Below, piece after piece: positions 12,511 to 26,139 of a DNA stretch of 64,000 bases. Location: positions 26,385,520-26,449,519 of the forward strand of contig NC_023758.2 in assembly GCF_000499845.2 (NCBI RefSeq), in the 5' to 3' direction. Under the pieces are notes generated by a model. It worked only from the letters and a program-made list of their open reading frames with translations. It was not told the origin of the DNA and searched no databases. This DNA is from Phaseolus vulgaris (Eukaryota > Streptophyta > Magnoliopsida > Fabales > Fabaceae). Position 1 is the stretch's first letter; each line of letters starts with the position of its first letter. The position numbers and the translations under genes are program-made.

Positions 12511-15500
12511 CTAATCGGAGTTGGAGTCATAGAAGTCACTAGGGCATGGAGTTACGACCTCTGATTCAAACAGCTGCACCACTCGGTGCATAGTGGGTCG
12601 ATCTTCTGGACTTGAGGAGACACACTGAATAGCCACAGAGAGCAAGGCATCAAGGCTCTCCACTTGCACCCCGTCACATAGTGGGTCAACAATTTCCCTC
12701 CGCCTGTTCTCTGTAATTAGAAAATTCAACTGCAAAGAAGCAAATGTGTTCAATTGGAGTGGTGATCCATTACATTGGAGTAGCAACTAAAGACATGATT
12801 AGCTTGCTTAATAATCACGTAACAACTACGCAGCTAGTGTATGTACCAAAATAGATATAGAATTTGGCTCCTCTAAAGTGCACTGCACTTTAAAGGGTAT
12901 TGTTCTGATAACCATTGATTTGAAAACCATGCGTTGATATTGTGGTAAATTTTATGCATGTGCCGAAAAATTATGAAATTGTTAAAACCCTCAATTATTG
13001 ATTTTCCAGTGAATTATTATCACTCCACACTTAACTTTCTAAGAGAGTGGGATCCCGTTTAAGAGAGCCAAACCCAACAAGATGATAATAAATTTCAATT
13101 ATTAACCATGTAACATTCACTCAACCCACTCTATGTTGATTATATTGGCAGCCACAGGGAAGCCCATTGTACAACAGAAGGTGGTATACTCTCAAAGTTA
13201 AGAAAAGATGCCTTAATGGGTATATGAAAAAAATTAAAGTATTTAGTTACTCAGAAAACAAAAAACTAGAGTGATCAAAACTTGTACTAAAATCCAATAT
13301 TTAGGTGAATGACATACCCAACCAACAATATTGAGACCCTTTTCAATGAATGCTGCATCTGTTGGCCGCTTTCCACTCAGCACTTCAAGTGTCAACACAC
13401 CAAAACTATACACATCAGACTTCTCAGTTGCTCTGCCACTTTGCATATACTCTGGCATGAAATAACATATGCTTGGTTAGACAACCATGGAGTTAAAAGG
13501 AGTGAGAAACGAAAGAAAAATTGAAAATAACTTCTCCATAGATAAAAATGAGCTTATGCAAAACTAATTTCTAGAAGTTTTCTAGTGTAATTTTTCTAAA
13601 TTTTTACTTTTAACTTGCACTATTAGCTTATAGAGCAGATCATGTTATTTTTTTATTTTTTTTCCCTACAAGTGCTTATGGAGCTTCTGTGGATTCAACC
13701 CTATGCACTACTTTATTCAAATTATATTCTAAATAGAGTAGGAACAAAATTAATTTGTTTGACCCTCATACTCACTCTAATGCCAGAAAGATTCTAACAC
13801 TGTTGCATTTACTCATAAAAACCATTATGTAGAGTTTCGCATGCATGCACTACAGAAAAATATTTCATGTGAATTATTATGTCAGATGAACTGGTAACCT
13901 ATCTTCATACAAATGGTATACATGACAAAAGAGATAACATAGTAAACGTCCATGCAGTCTAAGACCACCCAGTGACTAGTTATACACATACCCTCAACAA
14001 TTACAACAAAAACTTCACCAATAGTTTGAATGCTAAATACCATCAACCATGCCCCCAGTGATGATTAGAACTTCTAAATAGCTTACCTGGAGCAAGATAA
14101 CCAAATGTTCCGGCAACAATAGTGGTGATGTGAGATTCTTCATCCTCCAGCAGTTTGGCAAGTCCAAAATCAGATACTCGAGCATCCAAGTTTCCATCAA
14201 GCAAAATGTTACTAGATTTTATGTCTCGGTGTATAATCCTAGGGGAACAATCATGGTGCAAGTAAGCAAGCCCTTTTGCAGCTCCCATGATTATATTCAA
14301 GCGTGAATCCCAGTCTAGTTGCTCAGCCCTTTCTGTGTGATGCATCAGAAACATCATTATCCAACCAAAATGATTTATTTAGTCAAAGATACAATAAAGT
14401 GAAAATGTAAATTCAAAATGAAAAATCGTTTTCTTTAAAGATTATACTTGATATTGATACATAACATAACATCCACTTTAAACATATTAATATCTGTATG
14501 ACGCCTTCAGCAATGAACAAAGCTTTAGGAATATATCCAATTGAACAAACTAAAAAAAGAATAGTGCATTGCATTGGCAACCAAGGAAAGCCACATTGAA
14601 CAATATTTAATACCTTTAAGAAATACTCCTTTTAGACTCAAATATAAGTAAAAATACATAATTTCACACTAATTAAAGAAATTAGTTTCATATGATTTTC
14701 TTGATATCTTATCTTATAATAAAATAACTACATGTTCTAAACTACCCTTAATCAAATTTATTTTGAAGATGATGCTCACATTTGAATAATGACATTAAGT
14801 AGGGTTGAACTAGTTTAAAATTGCTTATATTTCAGTCCACCAAACCTTTTGCTTATATTTTTCAGTCCAAAGGGGTAATAATTACATAAAATGAAATTTC
14901 CTTTTTAGGACAGATCGTGCTTCCTGTAATTTAGCCCTTTTCCAGGAAACTAGTTATAAAGCATTTCCTATTTGGTACAAACATTACTATACAGAACATA
15001 CCATTCACAAATAGTATTTTCAGATTATTGATGTCTACTATTATCTACTATTTAATATGATACTGTGCCCCTGGAACTAGAAGGATTGTCATCTAGGCTG
15101 AGCCACAATGCTTGCTGTACTAGCTTTCATGTTAAGTAAATTTGTACCAACTAGTGCAGCATAAATGAAAAGGCCTTATTTAACAACCAAAGCATGATAT
15201 CCCAAGCAAATATAAGCTATAATAACCAAATATTGATTCATGAATCATGAAAATGTTCCATATAAAATAATTATCAGTTGAGTAGGTATTTCATATCCAA
15301 AAAGCATTGAAGATTCGTATGAGCTGCTTTGGTGAAATAGTGGTTGCTGTATTTGGTAATAATGAATGCTCACTCATAACAAATTACATGGACATTTATG
15401 TTTTTACCTATTTTCAGAGAGTTACTATGGGTTCTTAAGAGATCAGTTGGTTTATAAGGGAACTAAATGATAACTACCACATGAACCATTTGCTCTGTCA

Positions 15501-18500
15501 TTACCACATGCCCACCTTAAAGTACCATACTTCTACCCAAAAATACAGATATCCAAACAGAGGTCTTACCATGAAGAGCTTCATCAAGACTACCACCTGG
15601 TAGGTAATCATATATTAACAACTTCGATGTTGGTGAATTACAATATCCTCGTAAGTTCACTAGATAACGATGCTTGATGCTACCAAGAATTTCAAGCTCC
15701 CTCTCAAAAAAACGATCAAACCCCTCATTCAATTTTACGATCCTTTTTAAAGCGAAGACATTCCCATCATCCATTGCAAGCTTGTAAACAGTTCCAAATC
15801 CCCCAATTCCTATTATGTGTTCTTCATTCAAAGTCTCTAATTTCTTAATGATGTCTTTGGAAGAATACGGAAGGTCTCCATGAAACATCACAATTGATGC
15901 ACCTACAAGACATTTGGACATTATAATTTTAACGGATTTTTCAAAAGCATATAAAGTCAAAAAAAATATAACCAAGATGTCCAAGCTACAGAGAGATAAG
16001 GAGTAAACCTGCACCAACATCCATTGCCAGGCTTATTCTGTCATTTTTACCAAACTTCTTGTAAAGAAAACAACCCCAGAAGCACATAAGTGCTACCAAA
16101 AGTAGAGCTCCCACAGTTGCTGATGCACTGATGAGCAGCCGACCAGAATATTTCTTCTTTCCCATTTGATTTTGATCTATAAGTGTAAAATAATAAAAAT
16201 CAAAATGGTATTTTTGACAATGTGATTAAATTGTCTGTACTATACACAAAAGAGTCAAAACCATTGTTGTGCAGACAAAATTGAGTTGGTAAATACATTC
16301 TGGGCTGTGACAACATATAAAAAATGAAACATAATAGGACCTGAGAATTATGGAGCGCCTAAGTCCCGCATCAAATAGTATAGGCTACTCAGTGAACTAC
16401 TTAAACGCTTTGTTGTCTCCCTTACCAGCTAGCTTTCATATTTTACTTAATAGGTGTCATATGAGTATCCCCTAGTATGCAATTATTTTGAGCATGTTTT
16501 GATTAAAGTTCGTAAACTTAAATTTGAATAAAACTCAATTTGCAAACTGAGCTTGCAAAAGCAGCCTCAATATTGAAACCAGGTTTCAAGCCAAATAGGT
16601 ATGCAATCAAATCATATCTCTAACACTACCATTCCCATTTCTTTTGTTATCCCTTTAAAGCTGGCCATTTGCCACCATAGAATATAGTTGGTCATATAAA
16701 CAGTACAATAAAACCTTCCTTTGAGCTTGGTAGGCTTTGGAGTCACAAATAAATAACCCCCTGATGCCTTTCTATATTTTAACCACCCAGCTTGTGTCTA
16801 CTTGAAAAAAATCATATTAAAAACACAATGCATCATTAAACGAAAGAAGGAACACTTGAGATGAGATCAAATAAAAGATAAATACTAGATTAAAAAAACA
16901 CACACAGATTTACCTGAGGAAGTAGATTGAGAATTGTTCCCCGGTGAACCATCATCTTTACATGTAGAATTTATTCTCACTCCGCACAGACCACGATTGC
17001 CAACAAAGCTGCAAGAAGGCATAATATTCTTGTCTCAATATTGTAAAATGGATTTAATTCCTTTGAAATTGACTGTTATATTAGGAGAGTTTAGTATCCT
17101 TGATAACAAAAGACAAAGTAAACATTAAAAACATAATTATTGAAAATATTAATGTCAAGACTTAATATATCTGCTAAAATACCAACTGGCATAACAATAT
17201 AAAAATAAGATTATCATAAAACTAGACAAAGTTAATACAGTCATAAATAATACAAATTTATGCCTACAGACACCTGTGTACATGGTTAACAAGTAACAGT
17301 TAGTCATCAGATTGTTGAAACACAGGTGGATTTCAAATATCAAATGCCACGATTGCAATAAAAGGTCATAGTATAATTCCAGCTATTTCATGTTCCAAAT
17401 CAAGAGAAATTATAATGAGCAATTTCTCAAAAATTTAAATGCGTAGCTACAAACTAGGAAGCAAACCAGGAAAATAAGATAAATTTAAATATTATAAATC
17501 CCAAAAATCATAATTTGAACACACAAAGAACTAATATTGTGGAGTAACTATTATAGTGGAGTTTAACTCTGTATTTTGCTAATGTGTAATCACTGTACCT
17601 TTACAGCTGTCAGCTAGTTTCTGTCAGTTGTGTGACAGCTGTCTATGTAACTAACTCTTAACAACAGTTAGTAAGTCTTTGTCTTTACTTATACAGCTAT
17701 ACATATATAGCTGCTATATAATCTTTGTGTCTTGATTAAATCATTTTTCTCAGAAAACAAAATATCTCTTTTAAATTCTCTCTGAAATCTGATAAGTATA
17801 AATAGATTAGTATTATTAATATATTTAATTAAAATTCAACTTTAATAAAAGAAAAACATCAGCACTTAGCTTACGGAACATCTATAAACAGGAAAGGCCA
17901 TACTTACGAGCTTCCAGTAAAGTTGCCAAGGACACCATCAGAAGGTATAGGTCCGACCAGAAAATTGGTTGATACATTGCTTCAAAAAACATGACCACAA
18001 TGGTAAATGATTCATTTTGGTGTAAAATAACAACTTAATAAAATGTTCATAGAGAATATCACAGCAGAAAAGAAAAGCCTACATACAAATTTTTTAGATT
18101 ATACAACTTCCCAAGTGATGCGGGAATATTCCCACTGAGGGAATTGCTTGATATGTCCCTGTAAAATAGGAAGATATATTATGAATATGATGCCTGCATG
18201 ACTGTAACACCAAAACTAAAGAATTTGAATATGTTTAAAAAAGGAAGAACTAGAAAATTCACTAAATAACTAAAAAAAGATAATCATCTTAAATATTGGA
18301 TTTTTGTTTCCCTTTTTTCTTTCATATGAAAACAGAATGAATGCACAATACAATTCGCCCAAATAATTTAAATACAAACAACAAAGAGAAGCATGAACTG
18401 GAAGAAACTCACAAATTTATGAGCTGTGAAAGGTTTCCTATTTCACTTGGAATGATTCCACTAAGGTAATTACCCTGTAAAAATCTGCACAACCAAAATC

Positions 18501-20456
18501 AGTAGTTGTTACCAAGTTAGTAATAGAACAATTGGGTTTACCAAATTTAAACATCAACATAAAGAATAAGATCTAGTGGTTATATAACTTCTATCAGAGA
18601 AATTTGTTTAAGAAAAGGAAGTATGTGAATCAGACAATAACTGCAAATGTCATACTAGAAGTTAAAATGAAAAATACAATAACTCTTGCACAAATGATAT
18701 ATAGATTGCAAACATACACACAGACATATATATACATATATGTAACAAGCAATCTGAATAAGTATGTGTATCATTCTAAAGTTAACAAAAGATAGATGAG
18801 TTTGTAAATTTGCACTATTTTAACATCAACAACTAAGATAAACACGGAAAATTTTCCAAGGTAAATGGAAAAAAAAGAGGATGGAAAAGAACTAGGCAAA
18901 TCAACCGAACGTAATACTTACATTCCCTCCAATGCAGTGCAATTTCCCAATTCTGATGGAATTGTCCCATAGAAGTTGTTGTTATGCAGAGCACTACAAC
19001 AGATACATAATCATTAAATAACCAAATACAAAAAAGTGCCAAATAAGTTAAAAGAAAAGATATCCGCAATCAAAATTTTAAAAATACGTACAGAATCCTT
19101 AGATTCTCGAGCTTCCCAAGGTCAGGTGATATAGACCCACTTAACTTATGGTGAGATAGACTCCTAGAATATTACCAAGGAGAGCATAGTTAGATAAAGA
19201 ATTTCATACAAAACTGCCAGCAAGTCTCTTGTAATGTATCGATGAAGTACTTTTTTCTAAACTTAAGAAGTTCTGGAACCAAAATATCACACAGATGCAA
19301 TCTTTCAATGAAATTTACACATAAAAACAGTGCATTCTATCCTGATTTAATGAAACCCTACCCCAATGCAAAACCCATAAAAGAAAGTGGTGATTAACTC
19401 ACTAGGAGTAAGAATTTAAGTCTAGCATTGAGCTATGACAAGATCATAAACTAAAGCAATAAGAAACTGAAAATAGCCTAATGGTTCACGAGAAACATCC
19501 AATCAGCAGCACTAGCTGTAAGAATTAGGCAATAGATTTGTGTACAAAATCTATAGTCTAAATCAGATTATAAATGTTCCGGATGTGGTAAAAGAATTCA
19601 ATTAAGTCTGGTTTTCTGTATTTATAAACACAAAACCAACATAATACAGTCTATTTACCATTTAAAATAATAGATGTGACAAATTACACTGGTCAATCAA
19701 ACACTTTCATCTCTAGTAAAATGTCTTAGAGTAAGTCTAGACAAGAAATATGTCATGATCATTATAAAAACTCACAGATGTGTTACTCTTTTGGTTTTCG
19801 GATCACATTTCACTCCTTTCCATTTACATGGGTCAGGATCCTCTGGCCTCCACTGTAATAATATACCATCAGAATTAACAACTGCGGTCCTAAAGCTGAG
19901 AAGCACCTCACCTACAGATGTGAGAGAATATAACATGATATCAAAATGATTATGCATCAGCCAAATGAAACTAGTTAAATTCTAATTTTAATCAAGTCCC
20001 ATAAGAGAACAAATGCAGGCAAGAAGGTGGTAAAGATAAATAGTGGACTTTGTAAAAATTGGTTTTAGTCCAATGAAAATATTATGGAATCAAAGTGAAA
20101 AACAGCAATAGTTTTGATCAAACTGGGGGACATAATAGATATATTGGATTACGAAAATTACAAAGTTTTATCTCACTAGATGAAGTCGACTACATAGATC
20201 ACACAACGTAATTTGGCGTGATTAAGAACCAAATATATGTATGGTTGTGTCCAGATTGTGATATGCATGATATAAATGTGATCATATTAGAAGCAGGATT
20301 AACCATAGCCTCAAAAGCAATAAGTTAAATACAAGTGTAAGAAATAAATATGATCATACCATCGGGAGTGATTGCGTTGCTCTTAATGATTACAACATGT
20401 ATCAGCACAATAAAAAGAAGCCACGGCCATTGCCATTTCAAAAGACAAATGCCCAT
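12511..20456 (-). CDS. FEI: LRR receptor-like kinase, FEI1/FEI2 type
   Basis: Thirteen coding exons: 20456-20360, 19911-19776, 19163-19092, 18993-18922, 18484-18413, 18158-18087, 17979-17908, 17008-16914, 16176-16009, 15902-15570, 14332-14087, 13451-13318 and 12729-12511. They total 1788 nt, or 595 residues (FEI proteins are about 590). Five consecutive LRR exons are exactly 72 nt, one 24-residue repeat each. Residues 1-28 are a signal peptide and are followed by the LRR N-cap with [12 protein letters not shown]. The LRRs span about 77-200, and a single membrane span lies at about 243-267. The kinase has a GIGGFG loop (317-322), Lys338, HRDIKSSN with Asp433, DFG at 451-453, and the conserved tail PCPSDFYDS. 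All catalytic residues are present, so an active kinase is likely. Family knowledge: FEI kinases act at the plasma membrane in cell-wall synthesis and ACC-linked signalling with SOS5. Introns carry a Stowaway MITE and an LTR-like fragment. Confidence 0.95.
14626..14875. mobile_element. Stowaway-type MITE in a FEI intron
   Basis: A 250-bp element flanked by TA on both sides (14624-14625 and 14876-14877). The left end is CTCCTTTTAGACTCAAATA. The right end, read inward on the other strand, is CCCCTTTGGACTGAAAAATA. Both fit the Tc1/mariner-derived Stowaway pattern in which AAATATAAG follows. The right arm carries a second, internal copy of the CTTATATTTCAGTCCA word about 30 bases inside the end. 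It sits between the exons ending at 14332 and 15570 of the FEI gene. Confidence 0.7.
17538..17800 (+). mobile_element. probable LTR-derived fragment in a FEI intron
   Basis: The sequence begins TGTGGAGTAACTATTATAG and includes repeated CAGCTGTCAG/TGACAGCTG words. A TATA-like TATATAATC near 17713 is followed by T-rich sequence and CTTGATTAAATC. This layout is typical of small Copia-type LTRs, and no internal coding region follows. I could not find a clean flanking duplication, so a solo LTR is suggested rather than shown. It lies between the FEI exons at 17008 and 17908. Confidence 0.4.
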
Positions 20457-20575
20457 AGCAACACTGCTCAGTAAGAATATAGCTAATAGAAGTCATATGA
20501 GAAAAATGTATCGCTCCACCATGTAGTTATCTAGTTGGCACAAACATCAACAACGCAGACAAACGTAGACACCGC

Positions 20576-21175
20576 CTGCAACAGCAAAAATAAATAAAAA
20601 GTTAACCGTAATGAAACTACTACAGACAGGAATCATCATTGTTATTTATTACAAACTTATCAACGGAAATTACAGTGGATAAGAAAAAAAATATTTCGGC
20701 AGTTATGAACATCAATGGCTTACACTTAAAAACACTTCACAGCCAGTATACATATAACCACATAACCGAATGAATAAATAAACTAAAAAAATAAAAATAC
20801 TAAATAAATTTCTGATATTTGAATTTTTTATGCATATGTACAAAAGCAGTTATAAACACTTGAAGCAAGGAAAATGCAACCTGAGTTCAAAAATTTTCAA
20901 CTGAAACGCACTTGACTAGAGAGCAAAAAAACGGAAAGTAGCACCGAAAGCACACTAGGTAAACAGCTAGAAAAAGCTTCGCAGTTCGGTTACAGTACTT
21001 GAGTGAAGAGAAATTCAATTCAGCATTTCAAATCAAAAGCACTGAATGTGCAACCATCGAATCGAAGCTAATTAATACGCCACGAACAGCGATTGCGAAT
21101 TTGTCGCGTTTTTCACTTCTCAGAAAATCGAGGTAACTGAAGATAGAAAGAGAGAAAGAGATTGCAGGCAATGAC
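20576..21175 (-). other. leader (5' UTR) intron of the FEI gene
   Basis: On the minus strand AAATCCAG is followed by GTCATTGCC at 21175. The sequence GCTGTTGCAG ends at 20576 and runs into a 119-base leader exon (20575-20457) just before the FEI start codon. A 600-bp leader intron is therefore likely. The upstream leader contains a (GA)n-rich tract, seen on the plus strand as CT repeats at 21264-21290. Leader introns often enhance expression in plants; that role is inferred here. Confidence 0.6.
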
Positions 21176-21467
21176 CTGGATTTCGATCTGAGATGCGCGA
21201 GAGTGAGAGAGAAATGCAGGTTGAGCTGTAAAGGAATAACAAACAAAAACGTTAAAATAAAACCCTCTCTCTCTCTCTTTCTCTTTCTCTTGGTTCGTTG
21301 TGTTGTTGTGAGCCTGAGATTTCTGTGATTCCAAAGGGCGAGTGCGAGTGAGCGAGTGGAAGGTGTGTGCGCGCGTGTGAGTGAGAGTGTGAATAGATGC
21401 TGTTTGGTATGCTATGTTATACTCGCTCGGGAATTAAAGGGGAACCAATAGGAGCAAGGCTGTTCCG

Positions 21468-21496
21468 CACGTGACAACATCGACATGCCGCACGTG
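21468..21496 (-). promoter_or_regulatory. two G-boxes upstream of the FEI gene
   Basis: CACGTG occurs at 21468-21473 and again at 21491-21496, each preceded by CCG (CCGCACGTG). They are 23 bases apart, roughly two helical turns, and about 100-200 bases upstream of the likely transcription start. The spacing would put two bHLH or bZIP dimers on the same face of the helix. Confidence 0.5.
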
Positions 21497-21559
21497 CGAC
21501 CGACGCCTTCACTCTAGAACCCCGTCACAGCTCATATAACAACAAAATGACGCCTGTAA

Positions 21560-24082
21560 GATTTTCAACACTTATCCCTTATTTTTCTCAGACATTAATT
21601 TTTAAACGTCTTCCTTTTCTATTAATTAATAAATCACGAAAGTAACTTAATATGTACAATATTATTCTCACTTTAATTTTTTAAAACTAAAAACATGCCT
21701 TTTAACAAAGGAAAAAACGATTATTGAGTATCCAAATATTATAAATTTCTTTGCTGTTTTATCCTGCAAAGAGATCATGTAAAAGAAAAAAGAAATTACA
21801 TTATCTTTTTCCACAACAAGATAGTCTAATCTGGATAACATGTATTAATGTTAAAATCTAAGATAGATAAGAAGGATTAAGGTAATATTTAATATTTAAT
21901 TAATATCAGTATATAATGGGTTTTCCCATATAATATGACACAATATTGCTATTTAATTAAGATTTAAAATAATTATTTATTACACAATTTAAAAGGGACA
22001 AATTTAAATGTATATCTATATCTATATAACTTTCTATATGTTATAAATAATGTAGAATGAAAATGAAGTATTAGTGTAGCATTTATGCTCTATTTGGCTT
22101 ATATGAAACTAAAGAGAAATGTAAATGGTTAACATATAAATAAGGAAGGAAACAAAAATGCAATGAATCTCATGTAAAAATTTATTTCTTTCCTGTTCAA
22201 AAAGAAAATAAGGGAAAAAATTAATTTAAATTTAAAATATAAAACTATTCTTGAAATATAAAATACTGTTAATCTTTTAAATTGGTAAAATAATTTTTAA
22301 ATTTATTACTATCTTGGCTAGTTTTTCCTTTAACAATTGAGAGTGTAATTACATTTCATTTTTTACGGGTGTTAATGTTATTTTACAATATTCATTTTCT
22401 TTTTCCTCTTATTCTTTTTACTTTTTCTCCTATCAAAACAACTAAAAAAATTATCTTTCTTTTACTTTATTTTATTTTACTTTCTTCCGCTTTTATTTTA
22501 CGCCAAAAGCATAACATTTATTTTATTAATATAATATGTGTATAAATATATAATTGTGCAATTTTGGTAGTATTAATACAACTAGTTAAATATGTATCTA
22601 AATACAAACTAAAGATCTATTTTCATATAGTGTCATACAGTTTTATCATTTCATTAAGATCTATAAAAGTTTATAAAATAAATTTTAGAAAACAAAATAA
22701 TTTATATTTATATAATTATTTTATAAAAACAACATCTTAGACTCATGTTACGCATGTTATTAGAAAAAATTAGAGATGATAAAATGACTTGAACCCATTT
22801 TGATCCAATCTAGAGTTAGTCCACAAATTGAGACAAATCAACTCATTAACCCAGATAGTTAATTAATGTATTGAAATTCCTAATTTGCTTTAGTTTTTCT
22901 TTTATAATTTTATTATTTTACTATTTTTTTAAATTAAAAAACACGTTTAATTAATAAATATTTTTAAATCTTTAATTGATTAAGTAATATTTTAAATTAA
23001 AAAAATTATTATCTCTGTATATCAAGTTATTCCTTTATAACTTGTAATTGAAATTTAATTTGTTACCGAACATTATCAATTGATGTATCTTAAATAATAT
23101 AATAAAAAAATTATATTTAAAAAAAAATTATATTATTTTTAATTTAAAAATATATTCATTCTATCTGTAACTTGCTGAGTTGACTGTCTAAGACAAAACA
23201 AGATAAAAATAAATACCAACCTGCTTTGTTAAAATTAATGGTGGACTGATGGACGACCAACTTTACTCCTCCTAAAAAAATTGAAAGAAAATTAATAAAA
23301 TGAAAATTGATAAGATTTTATAATTAATTTATAAGATAGAAGAAAGTTAAAACTTATCTTTTCATTAATTCGACTACTGAAAAATGAAAAAAAAAATCCG
23401 TGTATACTAAATTATTTGATTAATTTTAATAATTAGATATTATTTTTTTATTTCAGTTTTTTTATTCTAGTTATTTTAACCAATAAGAGTTCCCTTATTA
23501 AAAGATTTATAAACAACACGCTTAAGGTTGAAACTGTTTAATTTCACCGACCATACCTTTCAATCCGTAGTTATTTACACACATTGTTTAATTCTTAATT
23601 TATTTTTAATAAGTATTTCTTAAGTTGTTGGTTTGACCAACAAATTTGTTTATTAATTTGTTTATGTGTAGATTGATAAGATGACAGATTTATTAGTTAT
23701 TATAATAATTATCTTAAGTATCATATTTTTAATTGTTTGATAATATATTTTTTAAATCATATGACATAAAAGAAAAAAAAAACAAATATAGAAGAGGAGA
23801 GTAGACTAAACTCATAAAAAATATAAAGAAAACTCCTACCTAAATAAAATGATATATACAAAGTTTATAACTATAATAGAACAAATTTTAAAAATGTTAG
23901 ATGATATATTGTTATACTAAGCATATTTAAGCATATTACTCAATCCTAAAGAAAAAATTTATGAGTTGTGTTGCACTCTTTTTCAAAATATGAGAAACTT
24001 TATACTCAATATTTAAGAAAAAAACAAATATTTAGTTCATCTATTGTAGATAGGTCATGTCTAAAAGAAAAAGCAAGACAAA
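21560..24082. other. AT-rich intergenic DNA upstream of the FEI gene
   Basis: About 2.5 kb of AT-rich sequence without a believable open frame. The part from about 22790 to 23250 reads like a decayed interspersed repeat (GACTTGAACCCATTTTGATCC near 22785), but I cannot assign a family. The first few hundred bases are the distal FEI promoter. Confidence 0.5.
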
Positions 24083-24640
24083 CTAAGGTAAAATCACTCT
24101 CCAACCACAAACACCTATAACCAGTCTTTTTAACATGCTTGACTGCAGTGATAGCTCGATAAAATCGGCAAAGAGATCATCAACAAACTTCCTCGCACTC
24201 CCTCTCAAGATACCAACATAAGCAACAAGTTCTTTGGTATCAATATTAGGAGAAATTTTAAAATCACCATCAGTGTTGTCTTTAATCCAGTCAACAATAG
24301 GAAAACTCCATAAAATATGGGTAGGCTTAGAGATTTTATCAAGCCTAGTATTGATGCCAAAGAACTTTAAGATAAAAAAAAAGTCAGATATGTCATTATA
24401 CATAGATATATTAGAAGAGTTACATGATATTATAGTTCAACTCTTAATGAAAAATTGGATATTAATCTCCTTTTGAAACCTGAAATAGTTCCTCATTCGA
24501 ATCATCCCAAACGAAAACGAGATAATAACAAGTCTAATAAGGTTAATTAATAAAAGGACTTCCGAGAGACTTAATAAAAGATACAAGGTTCGCAAAAGAA
24601 GAAAAAGTCATCTTAGAAAAAACTTGTCGAAGTCAAATCC
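24083..24640 (-). pseudogene. LINE-related RNase H-like fragment
   Basis: The minus-strand frame 24403-24083 (106 residues) contains FFILKFFGIN, then WSFPIVDWIKDNTDGDF, then AYVGILRGSARKFV and FADFIEL. The order 'LKFF...WxxPxxxWIKxNTDG...GGILRD' is that of the plant RNase H-like region found at the C-terminus of LINE-type polyproteins and in related single genes. Upstream, to about 24640, the same strand gives RNYFRFQKEINIQF, which fits the preceding linker (normally RNxxRFxxxxI). The usual Gly-Gly after the first strand is changed, and the flanks are full of stops, so this is a remnant. Confidence 0.6.
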
Positions 24641-26130
24641 AAATATACACAACATTAGAGTATTAAAAAAAGAGATGAAAAATATACTCCTCATAATATT
24701 TACATAAAAAAACACATGGAGCATAAAAAACAATCCTCTAAAAAAATGGAAGAAGACCAAACAATATTATCCCAATCACAAATATTTTAAGGATTGAGAT
24801 TGATAATATATAAATTTCATATTTTTTTAAGAATATTTGTATTTAAAATTATTTTTATCCGTGACTATTTTAATACTTAATACTTGCATTTGCAAAGGAG
24901 TAGTTTTGCTTTTAAAATTAATTTCAAGCATCTAAATGACATTTAAAAATCATATTTATTTATTACAACACTTCAAAGCATCCAACTCTTAATTTTTAAG
25001 GAGAAAAAAAGTAAGTAACTTGTAGTGATAAAGACTAAGTTGTCCCAACCTAAACCAGCTTTGTTATGGAGCTTTGTTTTATTAAAAAAGTAATTTAGAA
25101 AATTACCTATCTCTACACAAAAGACGCTAAAAACGTAAAAGCATATGCAAAATAAATAGAACAGTACAATTTTATAACATGTACATATGTAGCTAAAAAA
25201 GGAAAAAAAAAACACCTATTACTCAATACAAATACCATGAAAAAAAACTAGGTACATTCTCATGTGAAAAGTTGGTGATACCATTTATTATTATGTTAAG
25301 TGTGTCCACATTCATATTTCTTAAGAATAAAAAAAATGTTCAATGAATATTTCTCAAGTTTCCTTTAAATGTTTTAAGAGAAGACAAGTTACAAGTGTAC
25401 TTGAGGCGAACTTTTAGTGCAATCTGATAAGTTTTTATTTTCATTGCAATTGTTTTAAATATAATTAATTTTTTTTTCTTCTCATTGTAACACATTTTAT
25501 ATTTTTAATGCATTTAAGCCTTCTTTTTTCATAGAAAATTATTATTTTACATGTTTAAATAGCCGTGAACTTGTGAACAAAACCAATATTTATTTATATG
25601 CACACTCTTTTATATTTCTGCATTTTGTCGTATTCATTAGTTTTTATACACAAACAAAAAAAATATTTAAAATCGTAAGGGCAAAAATAGTAGGCACGAC
25701 AATTCAACACGGTTTTTATTTTTTTCAATACCCACAAGTTGGTTTCTTTGTTTTATCTGTATTGAAAAGAAAAAGAAAATTTTGTTCAATCTCCTAACTT
25801 AATAATCATTTAATATTCTTTCAACTAATAACTTGGAAGTAACTTTATTGGTTAACTCTATAACTATATAACACATGACAGGAGTAATATCACTTAATAA
25901 TTACTTTTTAATGATGAAATTAAGTTAAGCTAGAAAAATAAATGCAACTAGTTTTTTATGATGATGACGAAGATGATCTTCAAGAATTATTGATTATTAA
26001 GATTTCCATACCGTGTGTTTTTAATCTTACATAAGATAATTCACATAGTTTAGTAGATATTTTATTTTTCTAAAAAGTTTTAAATGATTTTTCAGAAAAG
26101 ATTTTTATTTTAGTTTAATCGATTAAACAT
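24641..26130. other. AT-rich intergenic DNA
   Basis: The first 200 bases may continue the LINE remnant at lower quality. Beyond that I see AT-rich sequence with short hydrophobic frames that look random (for example 25573-25797 on plus and 24973-25215 on minus). No RNA gene or transposon end was recognised. Confidence 0.5.
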
Positions 26131-26139
26131 TTAAATAAT

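Noticed and set aside
12866..12900. Short palindrome around AAAGTGCACTGCACTTTAAAG in a FEI intron as a transposon end
   Set aside because: There is no partner end, duplication or second copy in the window, so it cannot be supported as an element.
17538..17800. Clean solo LTR with target-site duplication
   Set aside because: The LTR-like layout is visible, but I could not find a matching flanking duplication, so it is listed only as an LTR-derived fragment.
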